Shown one piece after another: positions 11,863 through 23,577 of a DNA stretch of 64,000 nucleotides. Below the pieces are notes generated by a model, which did not search any database, was not told where the DNA came from, and saw only the letters and a list, made by a program, of their open reading frames with translations. The translations under genes were made by a program, and so were the position numbers. Numbering within the stretch: the stretch's first letter is position 1; the number at the start of each line of letters is the position of its first letter. This stretch comes from Flaveria trinervia (Eukaryota; Streptophyta; Magnoliopsida; Asterales; Asteraceae): positions 78,198,589-78,262,588 of the forward strand of contig CM046444.1 in NCBI GenBank assembly GCA_025506515.1, written 5' to 3'.

Positions 11863-11998
11863 GTGACAACTACTGATGATATCAGTAATAAGTACCGGTG
11901 ATCATTGGTACCATGTCACATATAGTACTGATGAGTTCTTTCACCTTCAGGAGTTTTTTATAACTACTGAAGGCTAAATGCCTCACAAGTACTGAAGT
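11863..11998 (+). other. Start of pol-aORF spacer of A
   Basis: Non-coding, with ACTACTGA and TCAGTAGT-type words. The last five bases (GAAGT, 11994-11998) are the left target duplication of B; the spacer resumes at 24476. Confidence 0.7.
11994..11998. repeat. Left target-site duplication of B (GAAGT)
   Basis: GAAGT before the LTR end of B; identical copy at 24471-24475. Confidence 0.92.
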
Positions 11999-12894
11999 TG
12001 ACAGGATCAGTGATCACAAGTTTGATGTATCAGAATATAAAGCAGCGGAATACAAACACGAATTAGACAATTGTAGCAAGCAATCGATACTTGTAAGCGT
12101 TAAGATCGCATACGGTTATAGGGAGAGAATATGAATTTCTGATTTCTAGGAATGTTTATAGATGTAGAATATTTCTAATCGAATCATCAATCAATCATTC
12201 CATTCATTGCTCATATCGCTCACGATTACAATAGGTTGTCACTCCTCCTTATATAGAGTGCAACAGTCACTGCTGTTATCACGGAAAGTGACAACTGGCA
12301 GATCCAATACAGAAATAACTAATTCTTAACAAACTACTGAAATGTTCACAACTACTGAGAACATATCAGCAAGTTAAGTACAAAATATAAAACTACTGAA
12401 ACTACAACGACTGAAGAACAAGCTCTTCAGTCGTTTTACAAAACTACTGAAACATAAACATAAAACTACTGATATCACAACTACTGAAGAAGTACTCTTC
12501 AGCAGTTGTGACAACCTACTGAGGCTTCAGTACTTGTTCTTCAGACTTTGACCTTCAGGTTTCATCAGCTGATGACTTCAGTAGATATCATCAGCTGATG
12601 TCTTCAGTCTTTGTCTTCAGACTTTGTACATCAGTTGTTGATCTTCAGCACTTGTGAACTCTTCAGCTGTTGTACTTCAGTACTTTGGTCTTTCAGCTTC
12701 AGCACTTGTGTTCTTCAGCTGTTGTACTTCAGCACTTTGGTTCTTCAGCTGTTAAGGTCTTCAGCACTTGATCTTCAGCTGTTGAAGTCTTCAGCACTTG
12801 TCAAACTACTGATGAGGCTTTCAGCAGTTGTTGTGATACCGTGTGGGACTTAGAGGTTTTCTGATCTTGGCTCATTGGTTCTTTTGGTCCAACA
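11999..12894 (-). repeat. 3' LTR of element B
   Basis: 896 bp, TGACAGGATC at the left to GGTCCAACA at the right on the plus strand. TATA box (minus) at 12249-12255. It includes the ACGACTGAAGA/TCTTCAGTCGT hairpin near 12407-12434 and a CACAACTACTGAAGA...TCTTCAGCAGTTGTG hairpin near 12477-12512. The motif-rich U3 at 12590-12800 is open in a plus frame by chance. Confidence 0.93.
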
Positions 12895-12905
12895 AACTCC
12901 CCCTG
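12895..12905 (-). other. Polypurine tract of element B
   Basis: CAGGGGGAGTT on the minus strand, next to the TGTTGG LTR start. Confidence 0.85.
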
Positions 12906-13110
12906 AACCAATGCAGCCAAAACCTCTAACTTATTTATACTCCCACTTATTGATGGCAAAAATGTTGGTCTTTTTCCTTCTTGATCAGTAGAGAAGATGA
13001 CCCATGTACGCTCCGGCCTGGGAAGAACCTCAAATATTTGTTTGGCAGAGTATGAATGGGAACTCTGTTTTGGGGAACTGGACACAGAGTTGTTATCCCA
13101 TTCATGAGAT

Positions 13111-16100
13111 TCACTTCCCCATAATGAGTCTGTATGACTCACGAACATAGGCCTCAAGGAGAACAATTGTTCCTCTTGAGAGAGTTCTTCAGCTCCTCCT
13201 TCGAAGAAGAACTCTGACCATAGTACTCTGATAAGTACTTCATGGTCCTGCCATTTTTCAGCTCCACCGTAGTTACCTCCCTGTATACAAATTCATCAGG
13301 ATGGTTGCCTTCAAGGAGTAACTGGAGCTCATTCTTTTGGATGTCTTCAAGCTTTTTGTATAACAACCCCTTCTTAATCATCTTGTTTTCTAGTAAGGCT
13401 TGAGGTGTCTTCTTTGCTTGGTGAGCTTTCTTGAATTCATCAATGATTTCCCAAGGTGAGACTACAACGGCCAACATGATGGTAGATTCTATTGTTTTTC
13501 GTACTTGGCCGTTGTATCTGTGTGGGATAGTTCTTTTATGGATTCTAGAACTCACCCTGGGGTCTGGCCATACTCTCACTCTCTCCTTCTGATACTGAAA
13601 GGTGTGTCTGAGAGTGTACAGCCTTTGAGCATGCCCTTTCATGGCTTGAATAGATGATGACTGAGGAAATTCCTTGTCAACCATCTTCAACAGTTGCTCA
13701 TCGTGCTGTTTCTGCTGTTCTTCTTCTTCTATCTTGACTCTGACCATTTCCCTTTGAGAGTCAGGTGTGATCATGGATTGACTCTGGGGTTTTGGTAGCT
13801 TCAGAACAGCAGAGAGTGGCAGACTATCATCTTCATCCTCTTCTTCTGCTTCTTCTTCCATCCTCAGCACCCTTCTCCTTCTACGAGGTACATCACTGGA
13901 TGATGGTTGGGTTGGTGAAGGGATTGGTTTTGAAGAGAGAGGATGTTTGGATTTTGGCTTAGAGGTTGGTTGGGAGATTTGAGGGATAGGATCTGTTTGA
14001 GGGGTGGAAGGGAAGGTTGATCTAGCATCCTTGTAGTTAATTTTGCTTTTGTAAGTTTAGCCATCTCTAACCTTTTGCCAGCCCCAGCCTCATCAAGGGC
14101 TTCCATGATCCCTTTGTTGAATTGCTCACAGACAGATTCTGGTGGCTATAGCCAGAATGCTGTCCCTGGACCATGCGCGGATCTCCATTAATGATCTTCC
14201 CAAGTATTTTGCAATAATCGGATCATTATTTCCAACCTCTCTTTCTCAAGAGCATCGTACCCTGCCCATCGGGTTTGTATCTCTTGTACCTCTAACCTTC
14301 TGATCTCACTATCCAGTGTGGCTGTGTCAAACCCCTGCCTGAATAGTTGTTCAATTATTTTATCCATGGAGCGGCTGTGTGTGGTGTCAGCTTCTTTGAC
14401 CAGCTCCTCCAAGGATTTTTCTTCAGCAGTATGACCATCAGCACTTCTCTTTCGCTTGTACGTGAGCAGAGGTTGCTTTTCTTGTTCCTCCTCTTCCTCA
14501 GATCTCTTCCTCTTTCTATCTTTCACTGCAGTACTCTCCCCCTTTTTGGTTGCATTGGAGGAAGGGGTTGGTACCGCAGAAAGAGTCTTGTGGACAGCAG
14601 CATCAACCAGGGGCTGTAATGTTGAGGAAAGCCTCTCATCAAGGGCTTTGATCACTATATCAGTGATTATGGGGGTGATGAGAGGGAGGGAATTTTGGAG
14701 TATAGCACCTATTTGCTCAGGAGGGTTCTGTTCCTGAGAAGTAGGGCCTGAAGCAGAGGCGGGTGGTTGATTTTGGGGTGGCTCTGTGTTTGGAAACCTT
14801 CAAGGGAAGGTGCCATCTGTGGGTGTGGTGTATGTGGCAGATGGACTTGCATCCTGAGACATCTTGGCCAGCAGCTCTTGAGTCTGCTAACCTCATCCTC
14901 TAGAATGGTGTTTTGAGCAACTACATCATAGAAGAAGCTCAGGTCATCATCAGTTGATACTGAATCACCTGACCTCCTGCTTAGAGCAGGATTTACATGC
15001 ACTGGGTGTAGACCAGTTGGTGCATGTGCCCCTTGTGCTTGGTACTGGGGACTTCCAGCCTCAGGACAATGTCCATCATCAGCTGTTGCCTCTAGGGAGG
15101 TCTTAGCAATGTTACCAGCCTCACTCTGGTCATGTGCTGAGTCAGAGGAGGTGGCAGCCTCACTAGATATTCTAAGCTCCTTCTCTACACCAGGAGATAG
15201 AATTGGGAAACCCCTGTGCTGTGGGTTCTCAATGCACTGTGTTCCTCCCCCTCAATTGTAGAGGTATTCCCAGTAATAAGTGGTTTCTGGGGAGGGGGTG
15301 AGGAGTGCAATTGAGTCAGCACTTGAGCAACTATTAAAGTTGGGCTGTGAGGGGCGGTTGTTTGGGGTACAGGGGTAGAAGCAGTGTGCACCTGGGGTGG
15401 ATGGTGCTCTTCAATGGCAATCTCCTCAAGTGAGGAAGATCCCAGATAAGTAGGTGCCCCTTGGTTGCTGCAGGCTCCTGTTGAGAGGAAGCCTGAGCGG
15501 CTGTGGTGGAGGAGTCATGGTATCCACTAGGGGGTTTGGACTAGTGGATATATCCTGCGTTTGTTGTGCAGGAGCATCCTCAGGGGACTCAATTCCCTGA
15601 GTAGCCATTTTGGGTTTCTTTTTGGTGGGTTTGGTGGGGACATTGGATTTGGAGGTGGTGGCTGTGGGTTCCAGCTGCGTGGGTTTTCGCAGCTTGGCAG
15701 CCAGTTTGAGTGTCCGGTCGGAGTTGTGCCGGGAGTATACTTCTGGCAAAACAGCCGTAGCAGGGACTCCCAAGCCAACAAGTCCCTCAGCATTAAGCTG
15801 GTCTATTATAATGGCCATTATGAACCGTGGATAGAGTATCCAACGTTGGCAGTTAGTTTTTGAGCCATATCTTTGAGCTCTGAAAATATTAATTCTGAAA
15901 AGTTCAGTGGTTGTTGCTCAAGGATAGAATACAATACCTGCTGCCATTTGGTGGACATTTGATCCCAAGACGATGTCTTAGGGGCCAAACATACATTGAC
16001 CATGTGAAAGATCAGGCGCTCAGCGTCATTAAAGTGTTTTTTCATGATGGTGGTGGCACTGAGATCACCTTGATATCCATGCTGAGCAAATGATAGATCT

Positions 16101-16419
16101 ATGGTGCCCTTCGGATATCCAGCAGGAGAGGTAGCATCACTCAGTTGAAGAATTTTACGGATTGTTGCAGGAGTAATCACTACTTCTTTGTTGTTGACGA
16201 CTGACCGGAGGGATCGTGTGTTGCTCTCCTCAGTAGTAACATAACGTTCATCCAAAATTGGTTCAAGGATTCGGTATGTAAAACGGGGTTCAGAAGGAAT
16301 GCCTTGTTGTATTGGGACTGAACCATAAGATCGATAGCAATATCGAACTTAGTCCAGATCGGCGATTTTGTGAGGTAGGCAACACAGTTGTGTCGCGGTT
16401 TAATTTGCATAGACGCCAT
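13111..16419 (-). CDS. aORF of element B (env-position extra ORF), with frameshifts
   Basis: About 1,100 codons from ATG at 16419 (MASMQIKPRHNCVAYL) to TGA at 13111-13113, in four or five frame pieces broken by single-base indels. N-terminal conserved domain (about 15430-16419; FAQHGYQGDLSATT, MVNVCLAPKTSSWDQM), then Pro/Thr/Lys-rich linker, acidic/basic coiled-coil (14188-14655, with KDRKRKR), an RRRRR-like basic run followed by an acidic run (about 13840-13880), and C-terminal conserved domain (VRVWPDPRVSSRI, VVSPWEIIDEFKKAH). No signal peptide or membrane helix is visible. A TATA box lies 64-71 bp upstream. Role unknown; the basic runs fit a nuclear or nucleic-acid-binding protein better than an envelope. 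The indels may be assembly errors. Confidence 0.75.
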
Positions 16420-16482
16420 GAAATTTTTGGAGAGGAACGTTAGGTTTGAAGAAGATGAAGCATGGAGAGCTCAGGTTAAGGG

Positions 16483-16490
16483 TATTTATA
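16483..16490 (-). promoter_or_regulatory. Internal TATA box before aORF of B
   Basis: TATAAATA on the minus strand in the context CCCTATAAATACCC, 64-71 bp upstream of the aORF ATG. A pyrimidine-rich leader (CTTCATCTTCTTC) follows. Equivalent boxes lie at 24969, 29392 and 54158 in A, C and F. Confidence 0.6.
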
Positions 16491-16504
16491 GGGTACGGGT
16501 GAGA

Positions 16505-16830
16505 AAACGACTGAAGGATGTGGTGTTAGTCATCAGTAGTTTTAAACGACCGTTGACATGGTATTATCCTTTCAGACGTTGAAACAGCTGAAGTCGCGGT
16601 GTTAGGCATCAGTAGTTTAGAAAACTACTGAAGACCGTGGTTTTGACTTCAGGTGATTGAAACAACTGAGGACATGGTGTTTGTCATCAGTAGTTATGAA
16701 ACTACTGAAGACAGTGGTTTTGTCATCAGCTGTTGTAAACAACTGAAGACTTGGTATTGGTCATAGTAGTTATAAAACTGCTGAAGACGTGGTTTTGCTT
16801 CAGTTGTTTAAAATGAAACAGCAGTGGTAC
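16505..16830 (-). repeat. Tandem ~39-bp hairpin units in pol-aORF spacer of B
   Basis: About eight units. Each has an inverted repeat such as TCAGTAGTT-ATGA-AACTACTGA, followed by a GAAGACNNTGGT-type stretch. The array is directly upstream of the internal TATA box. Words are shared with the LTR U3. Confidence 0.75.
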
Positions 16831-17172
16831 AAACGACTGAGGAAAGTTCTCTTCAGCTGTTTTCGTCAATTCTTAGCTTTTCAGCTGTTTCAAACTGTCC
16901 TCAACACATTCATCAGTCTTTATGGCTGATTTCAGTTGTTTCATAGGACATCAGTACTTATCTGTTTTTACTGATTTCAGTAGTTATGACTGCATCAGTA
17001 GTTGTAACTACTTCAGTAGTTTAGAACAGATGAAGTACTTCAGTACTTGTGAGAACTTTTAGCCTTCAGTAGTTATAAAAACTACTGAGGTTAAAAGAGC
17101 TCATCAGTACTTATATGTGACAGGCACTCATGATCATCAATATGAATTACTGAGATCATCAGTAGTTGTCAC

Positions 17173-20100
17173 CTATTCTAGCTGCAGCATACCAAGCCTT
17201 AACACCAGGTTTTGGAAAGTTGAACTATCCAAAGGCTTAGTAAAGATGTCTGCAAGCTCATCAGCACTGGGCACAAACTTAGGATCAATCAGACCTTTTT
17301 CAAAACAATCTCTTATAAAATGATGTCTGATCTCTATATGTTTGGTCCTAGAGTGCTGGACTGGATTTTTGACAATGCAAAGAGCTGAAGCACTATCCAT
17401 TAACAATGGAGTCTTAGTCTCTGTAATGCCATAATCCAAAAGTTGGTTTTGAAGCCAGAGTACCTGAGATGTACAGCTTGCAGCAGCAATGTACTCTGCT
17501 TCCGCAGTGGATGTAGCAACTGAGGTCTGTTTCTTGCTCTGCCAAGAAATAAAGCAGTTGCCTAGGAATTGACATCCACCAGAAGTTGATTTCCTGGTCA
17601 ACTTACACCCTGCATAGTCACTGTCAGAAAAAGCAACTAATTTACCAGAATGTTGGTAGAATACCATAAACCTAGAGATGGAGTGCCTTGCAGATATCTA
17701 AAGATCCTCTTGACTGCAATCAGATGAGACTCTTTAGGTGCAGCCTGAAATCTAGCACAAACACATGTAGCAAACATAATATCTGGTCTAGAAGCTGTTA
17801 AATACATCAAGGACCCAATCATACATCTGTAAAGTGTTTCATCAACCACTTTACCTTTCTGATCTGAGTCCAGTTGTGTGGTGCTGCTCATGGGAGTAGA
17901 ACAGGGCTTACAGTTTTGTAAATCAAACTTTTGCAAAAGATCTTTTATATTTGGATTGATGAATAAAAATTCCATCAGCCTTTTGTTTGATTTGCAACCC
18001 CAGAAAGAACTGTAATTCTCCCATGGCACTCATTTCAAACTTCTGTTGCATCAACTTTGTAAAGGCATCACACAACTTTGGATCAGAGGATGCAAAAATG
18101 ATATCATCTACATAAATTTGAACAAGTAGATTATGCTGCCCAGCTTTCTTAATAAATAAAGTCTTGTCTATGGAGCCTCTAGTGAAATTGTTTTCCAGAA
18201 GAAAGTTTGATAATGTCTCATACCAGGCTCTGGGAGCTTGTTTTAACCCATAAAGAGCTTTATCAAGCTTATACACCCAATTAGGATGTTTGTTGTCCTC
18301 AAAGCCTGGAGGTTGACATACATAAACCTCTTCTTTAACTTTTCCATACAAAAATGCACTTTTGACATCCATTTGAAAGACTTTAAGTTTTTGATAAGCA
18401 GCATAAGCTAAAAACAATCGAATTGCTTCCAGTCTGGCTACAGGGGCAAAGGTTTCATCATAATCAATACCTTCTTCTTGTGCAAACCCCTGAACAACCA
18501 GTCTGGCCTTGTTCTTAACAATAAGCCCATTTTCATCAGTTTTGTTCCTAAACACCCATTTAGTGCCTATTGCACACTTACCTGGAGGTAGAGGAACCAG
18601 TTCCCACACTTGCTGTTTCTTGAACTGAAGAAGCTCAAGCTGCATGGCATCAACCCATCCATTGTCCTTTAAAGCAATGTGATAATTCTTTGGCTCTTGC
18701 TGACTGATGAAGAGAGCATAGAAGCAGAAATTTGACAATTGACTTCTTGTTGATACTCCAGCAGTGATATCACCAATGATTTGAGACATGGGGTGATTCT
18801 TCAGATCTTGATACACAATGAGATCTGTGCAAGTGTTTGTAGCCGGTTCAGCAGCAACAGATGGTGATGGTGAATCATTTCCTTGAAACCAATCAGTGGA
18901 TGGTAATTCAAAGGAAGTTGAATTCGAAGAAATCTCATCAGCATTTGTGTGGATGGTGCTACTGGCGCTACAGGAACATCAGGTCTAGTTGAATCAGGCA
19001 GCTGATCACTAAACCTGAAGAGGTGAGTACTGCAATCATCATCATCATCAGCAGTACCACCAGGTGGTGAACTGTTGACAGGAGCAACAGCAGGAGTTTG
19101 ATAAGGAACATATTGCAGTATGTCCAGATCAAATAACTCCACAGGACTTTGTGGAATCTTGTCCTTTGGAGATTCATTAACCTTAACATGTAGAGTTTCT
19201 TCAACAATCTTTGTTCTGCAGTTGAAGACTCTGTATGCCTTGCAAGTAGATGAATAACCAACAAAGTATCCTGCATCCACCTTAGGATCAAATTTGTGGA
19301 GTTGATCCTTTGTGTTGAGAATAAAACAGGGACACCCAAATGCTTTGAAAAATGAAATCAGTGGAGCCAAATGATGGAGAACTTCATATGGAGTCTTCAT
19401 CAACCTCTGATTTACTAAAACTCTATTTTGCACATAACAAGCTGTGTTGACAGCTTCGGCCCAAAAGGTCAATGGCAAACCTGAGTCAGCCAGCATGGAC
19501 CTTGCAGCTTCAATGAGGGTCCTGTTCTTTCTCTCCACTACTCCATTTTGTTCGGAGTCCTTGGAATGCTGAACTGCCTTTTGATTCCCTTTGAGAGATA
19601 GAAGTCATCAAGTGTATGATTTCTGAACTCAGTTCCATTATCACTCCTAATACACTTGACTGGAAGGGAATACTGCTTCTCAATGTACAGCACAAAGTGG
19701 ATAATCTTCTGAGCAGCCTCATCCTTTGAATGTAGAAAGAAAGTCCATACAAATCTGGAGTAATCATCCACAATTACCAGACAGTATTTCTTCTTTGCCA
19801 TGCTCATTACTCTCACAGGACCAAATAGATCCATATGCAGTAATTGCAAGCAGGCAGTGGACTTGGACACTTCAATAGGAGGAAATGAGACCTTGTGCTG
19901 TTTTCCTTTTAAACAAGCAGTGCATGTTTCATCACAGTGGAACTCCTTTATTGGTAAGCCTCTGACTAAACTATTGTGGCTAAGCTGATTCATGTTTTTG
20001 AGATTAACATGACCAAGCCTCCTGTGCCATAGTTTAGATTCTTGGAAAGAGGCTTTGGAAAATAGGCAAGGATTGCCTTTGAGATCTATCTTCTTAGAGA

Positions 20101-20481
20101 GATCTAAGGCATACACTCTTCCTGTCCTGTTGGCTTTCAGGAGAGTGTGATCATCCAACACCTTGTCAATCAAGGGCAAAACTTGGATGACAGAATCCTA
20201 CAGTTTTGACTTGTGAAAAGGGCAACATGGCCTTTATCACACATTTGACTGACACTCAAGAGGTTGTACTTGAGATTTTCCACATGATTAACATCATCAA
20301 ATTTGATTTCTCCATTGGAGACAAAGCCCTTACCGATGATGTAACCCCTAGCATCATTGCCAAAAGAGACAAATCCCTTCTTTCCTTGAGAGTAGTCATG
20401 AAGAAGAGAGATGTTCCCAGTCATGTGCATAGATCCCCCACTGTCTACATACCAGATGCTATTTTGGCATGTTGAAGAACC
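17173..20481 (-). CDS. pol: pol of element B (PR-IN-RT-RH), indel-broken
   Basis: Processes gag-pol, copies RNA to DNA and integrates it. Protease IWYVDSGGSMHMTG (about 20430-20456), integrase zinc finger (LWHRRLGH, CTACLKGKQ, about 20030-19900), core with HMDLFGP, RSDNGTEF and VVERKNRT (about 19840-19520). RT KWVFRNK to YVDDIIFAS (about 18570-18090). RNase H SDSDYAG to the final FTKPLDSS region and stop at 17173. The pieces join at single-base indels near 20175, 19545, 18810, 18000 and 17650. All catalytic motifs are retained. The pol frame is open back to 20583, overlapping gag in the +1 frame. Confidence 0.88.
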
Positions 20482-20521
20482 CTGCAATAATAAACAATCA
20501 GTTAGTTTTAGAGACCCAAAC
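20482..20521 (-). other. gag-pol junction of B with splice-like signals
   Basis: AAG|GTTTGGG at 20521, CTAAC near 20500, ATTGCAG|GG ending at 20482; 40 nt. The gag stop lies inside. Removal would fuse gag Lys to pol GSST in frame. Confidence 0.35.
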
Positions 20522-23341
20522 CTTTTTGGTTTTGGGCCTGGTCTCATCAATAGATGGTAAACTAGCATGTTTATTTGTAACAACAGCCTGAGAGGAAGAA
20601 GATGGTGCAGAAGAGGAGTCCTTTGGCTTAGACCTCCTTTTCTGTGGTTTCAACATAGGAGAATCTAGTTGGTTAACTCTACCCAACAGATGTTGTACCA
20701 TCATCACCAGCTGTGTCTGATTTTGTGATAAAGCTTTCAGCTCATCAGACACATTGCTAGTGGAGTTAGATAAGGTCCTATGTTGCACCTTCTTCTTTTG
20801 AGCACCCTCAGCTGTCACCTGTTTAACTCCTTCCTTTTTGGATTGCTTTAAGGACTTAAGGGTTACAGGATTTGATGTTGCTGATACAAATGTGGTCTCA
20901 AACTCAGTTTTCATTTTTACCATTTTCTCATTAATTTCTTCCTTTTGTTTGAGTTTGGAACCTCTTTTGTACCAACAATCATCTGTAAGATGATTGAACA
21001 AACCACATACTTCACATGGTTTCTTCTTCATCTTAGGTTGATCATCAACTAAAGATGGTGAAGCAACAGAAGACTGTTCTTCAATGCTTTGGAAGCATTG
21101 GTTGCTTTCTTGACAGCATCTTTAGTAGTCTTCAAACTCTTTCTACTGCCAGTTTTCTTCTCTTCAGTACTGACAGCAGTTGAAGTTTGAACTTCAGGAG
21201 TTGAATCCTGCTCTCCAGTCCTTTCAGGACCTTCAGGATTGACTCCTGAGTTGATCAACTTATTGATCATGTGAATGTCAGCATTTGGACCATCAACATC
21301 AGCTGATAGGTTCAAAGAGGACTTGATACTGACTGCTACTTCTGATTGTGCTGTATCAGAAGGTAGATCACATGACTTGATGGATTGGTTATCACTCTCA
21401 CCATCAGATTCTACCTCTGCTCTTGGGGTAAAATCTGTAGGTGGAGCAGTGTGATTGTAACCAATTCCAAACTTCACATTTGAAGCAGATTGCTTACTAA
21501 GAAGCATTTCAAAACCTTTGCATGATTGTACCCATCTATCACACTCGACCTGGGTAACTGCAAGGGTTTCTTTGAGATCTTTGTACTTCTCTAAAAGTAC
21601 ATCTTCTCTAGCCTTATCATCAATTATTTTGCAATTCAGTTTATAAACCTCATCATTTTTATCTTTGAGCACAAACTCAACTCAGCTTTGTTTTTGGAAA
21701 TTACTTGTTCTAGCTCAATGTTCTTATTAATTAAAGCTACATTTGCTTCTCTAATGGAAGCAAATGCTGCTATGCATTGTTCAGAACATAATTTGGCTTT
21801 TGCCTCAGAGGATACCTGTGATACCTGAGGTGTAGAGGCATTGGAAGATGAAGTATCAGCAGACTCCAAAGCCATAAGAGCTAGATTCCCAAAGGGACTG
21901 TCACCACCATGTTGACCAGCACCTGAGAACAGTTGATCATGACCAGACAAGTCATCTGGTAAACTGCTCCAGTCAACAACTCCTGGGGTGAAGAAGCTGT
22001 GTTGTTGAGATGAAGGTTGTTGATGAGATAGGGAAGGCTGAGGTTCTGGTAATGCATGAGGTTGTGGTGTCATAGGAACTTGAACTTGACTTGACTGTGG
22101 CATGTAATAACAAGGGTACTGATAAGGCATTTGACCCTGAGGAACAAAATATGCCGGAGATTGTTGTTGAGGATGATGACTAGATGTGACAGGATGTTGC
22201 CCTCTGTTTTGTTGACTGTTGCCAGGAAAAGTCACAAAGGGTGCAGTAGAGTTTGATCCAGTTGATCTACACTCTCTTGCAAAGTGTCCAAGCCGTTGGC
22301 ATTTGTGACACCTCAACTTGCTCTTGTCAAAACCAACTTTGGTTTTGCCAGAGAGTCCTGGGAATTTTCTTCCAGTTCTTTTGTAGAACTTCTGAGATCT
22401 GATATTTATCAAGGCCATTTGGCTCAAAATATCCATCTCTTCTAAGTCATCATCAGCAATCCCCTTGAGATCATCCATAATGAAACATAAATTGTCATTA
22501 TTACCTCCAGTAAACTGACCATCAACACTTACAAATGCAGAATTAGAAGTGCTCGAAGAGAAATTAATATGCTCATCATACTGGCATTCAGATGCAGCAT
22601 ATCTGACTCATGACCCACCAAGGCAGTGTTGCCTTGTATAAAGTCTTCAGTGAGCTTTCCAGATGAAGACAGCTTTCTCTTCTGTTCTATCTCTCTCTCA
22701 AAAGTGAGCAATTTCCCATGGAGTTGGGTGAGAGATAGTTTGTCCAAACTTGCACTGGAGCGTAGGACAATAGTATATGTGTCCCATCTCTCAGGCAGTG
22801 ATATGAGAAATCTGTTATTCATCTGAATATTGGTGTATTCAAGTTTGACCATTTTTAGTTCAGAGATCAAACAAGAAAACCCCTCATATTGTTGAGTCAG
22901 TGTCTCACCCTTTCTATGAGAGAATGTCTCATATTGTTGGGCAAGAATTTCTCTATTATTTGCCAAGACCTCATCAGTTCCTCCAAATTGTTCTTTCAAA
23001 GCAATCCAGAGGTCATGGGCAGTTTCATGATGCATTAGCCCAGAATAGATTTCATTGGGCAAAGCCATGGCCAGAATTCCATGGGCTTTTGCATCAATCT
23101 CAAGCAACTTTTTATCCTCATCTGAGTATTGCTCCCTCCTCTTCGGAACCATTTGATTGGTTTCCGGGTTATTCACCATAGGCTTGTGTGGACCATGTAC
23201 CACAGATGTCCAACACCCTGCGCTGTTAACAGACAGGTGATGGAGCATACGTCTTTGCCATATGTTATACTCATTCCTAACCAGCATAGGAGGCTTGGTT
23301 GAGGAACCAGTATTGTGAGGATCATTGGAGGGAGTGGTCAT
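20498..23341 (-). CDS. gag: gag of element B, indel-broken
   Basis: Structural polyprotein starting MTTPSNDPHNTG at 23341. Capsid-like region to about 22600, first CCHC knuckle CHKCQRLGHFAREC (about 22268-22310), Gln/Pro-rich part with PQGQMPYQYPCYY, coiled-coil (about 21780-21500), Ser/Thr/Glu linker, second CCHC CEVCGLFNHLTDDC (about 20975-21020), and end KKVWVSKTN then TGA at 20498. About 950 residues, long for copia gag but usual for Sireviruses. Breaks near 22600-22500, 21660 and 21070 are short indels compared with F. Translation must pass into pol by an unknown recoding or splicing step. Confidence 0.87.
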
Positions 23342-23563
23342 TTTCAGTTCAAAAAACAGTTTAGTTCAAGTTTAAAAAGAAGTTTTAGACAAACCACAAC
23401 AAACTCAATGAGAACCAAGAAAAGATCTCAGGATGAATGAGCAGAAATACAGAAAAATTCAATCTCTATAACCGTTTCTTGCAAAAACAAAAGCTAATTC
23501 AATCAAACTTGGATCTTGAATAGCAGTTTCAATGATCAATTATTAGATCGATCAATGATTAAC

Positions 23564-23575
23564 CCTCTGATACCA
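23564..23575 (-). other. Primer binding site of B
   Basis: TGGTATCAGAG on the minus strand, two bases from the LTR. The twelfth base differs from A, C, E and F, where the site reads TGGTATCAGAGC. Confidence 0.85.
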
Positions 23576-23577
23576 TT

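Noticed and set aside
12611..12853. Plus-strand ORF MSSDFVHQLLIFSTC, repeated at 24187, 50227 and 61857
   Set aside because: Reads through motif repeats of LTR U3 in antisense to the element; its repeats simply follow the LTR copies.
12895..13110. Possible coding extension of the aORF past its stop toward the PPT
   Set aside because: Fairly conserved DNA that reads openly in more than one frame, but A, B, C and F favour different frames; more likely 3' untranslated sequence.
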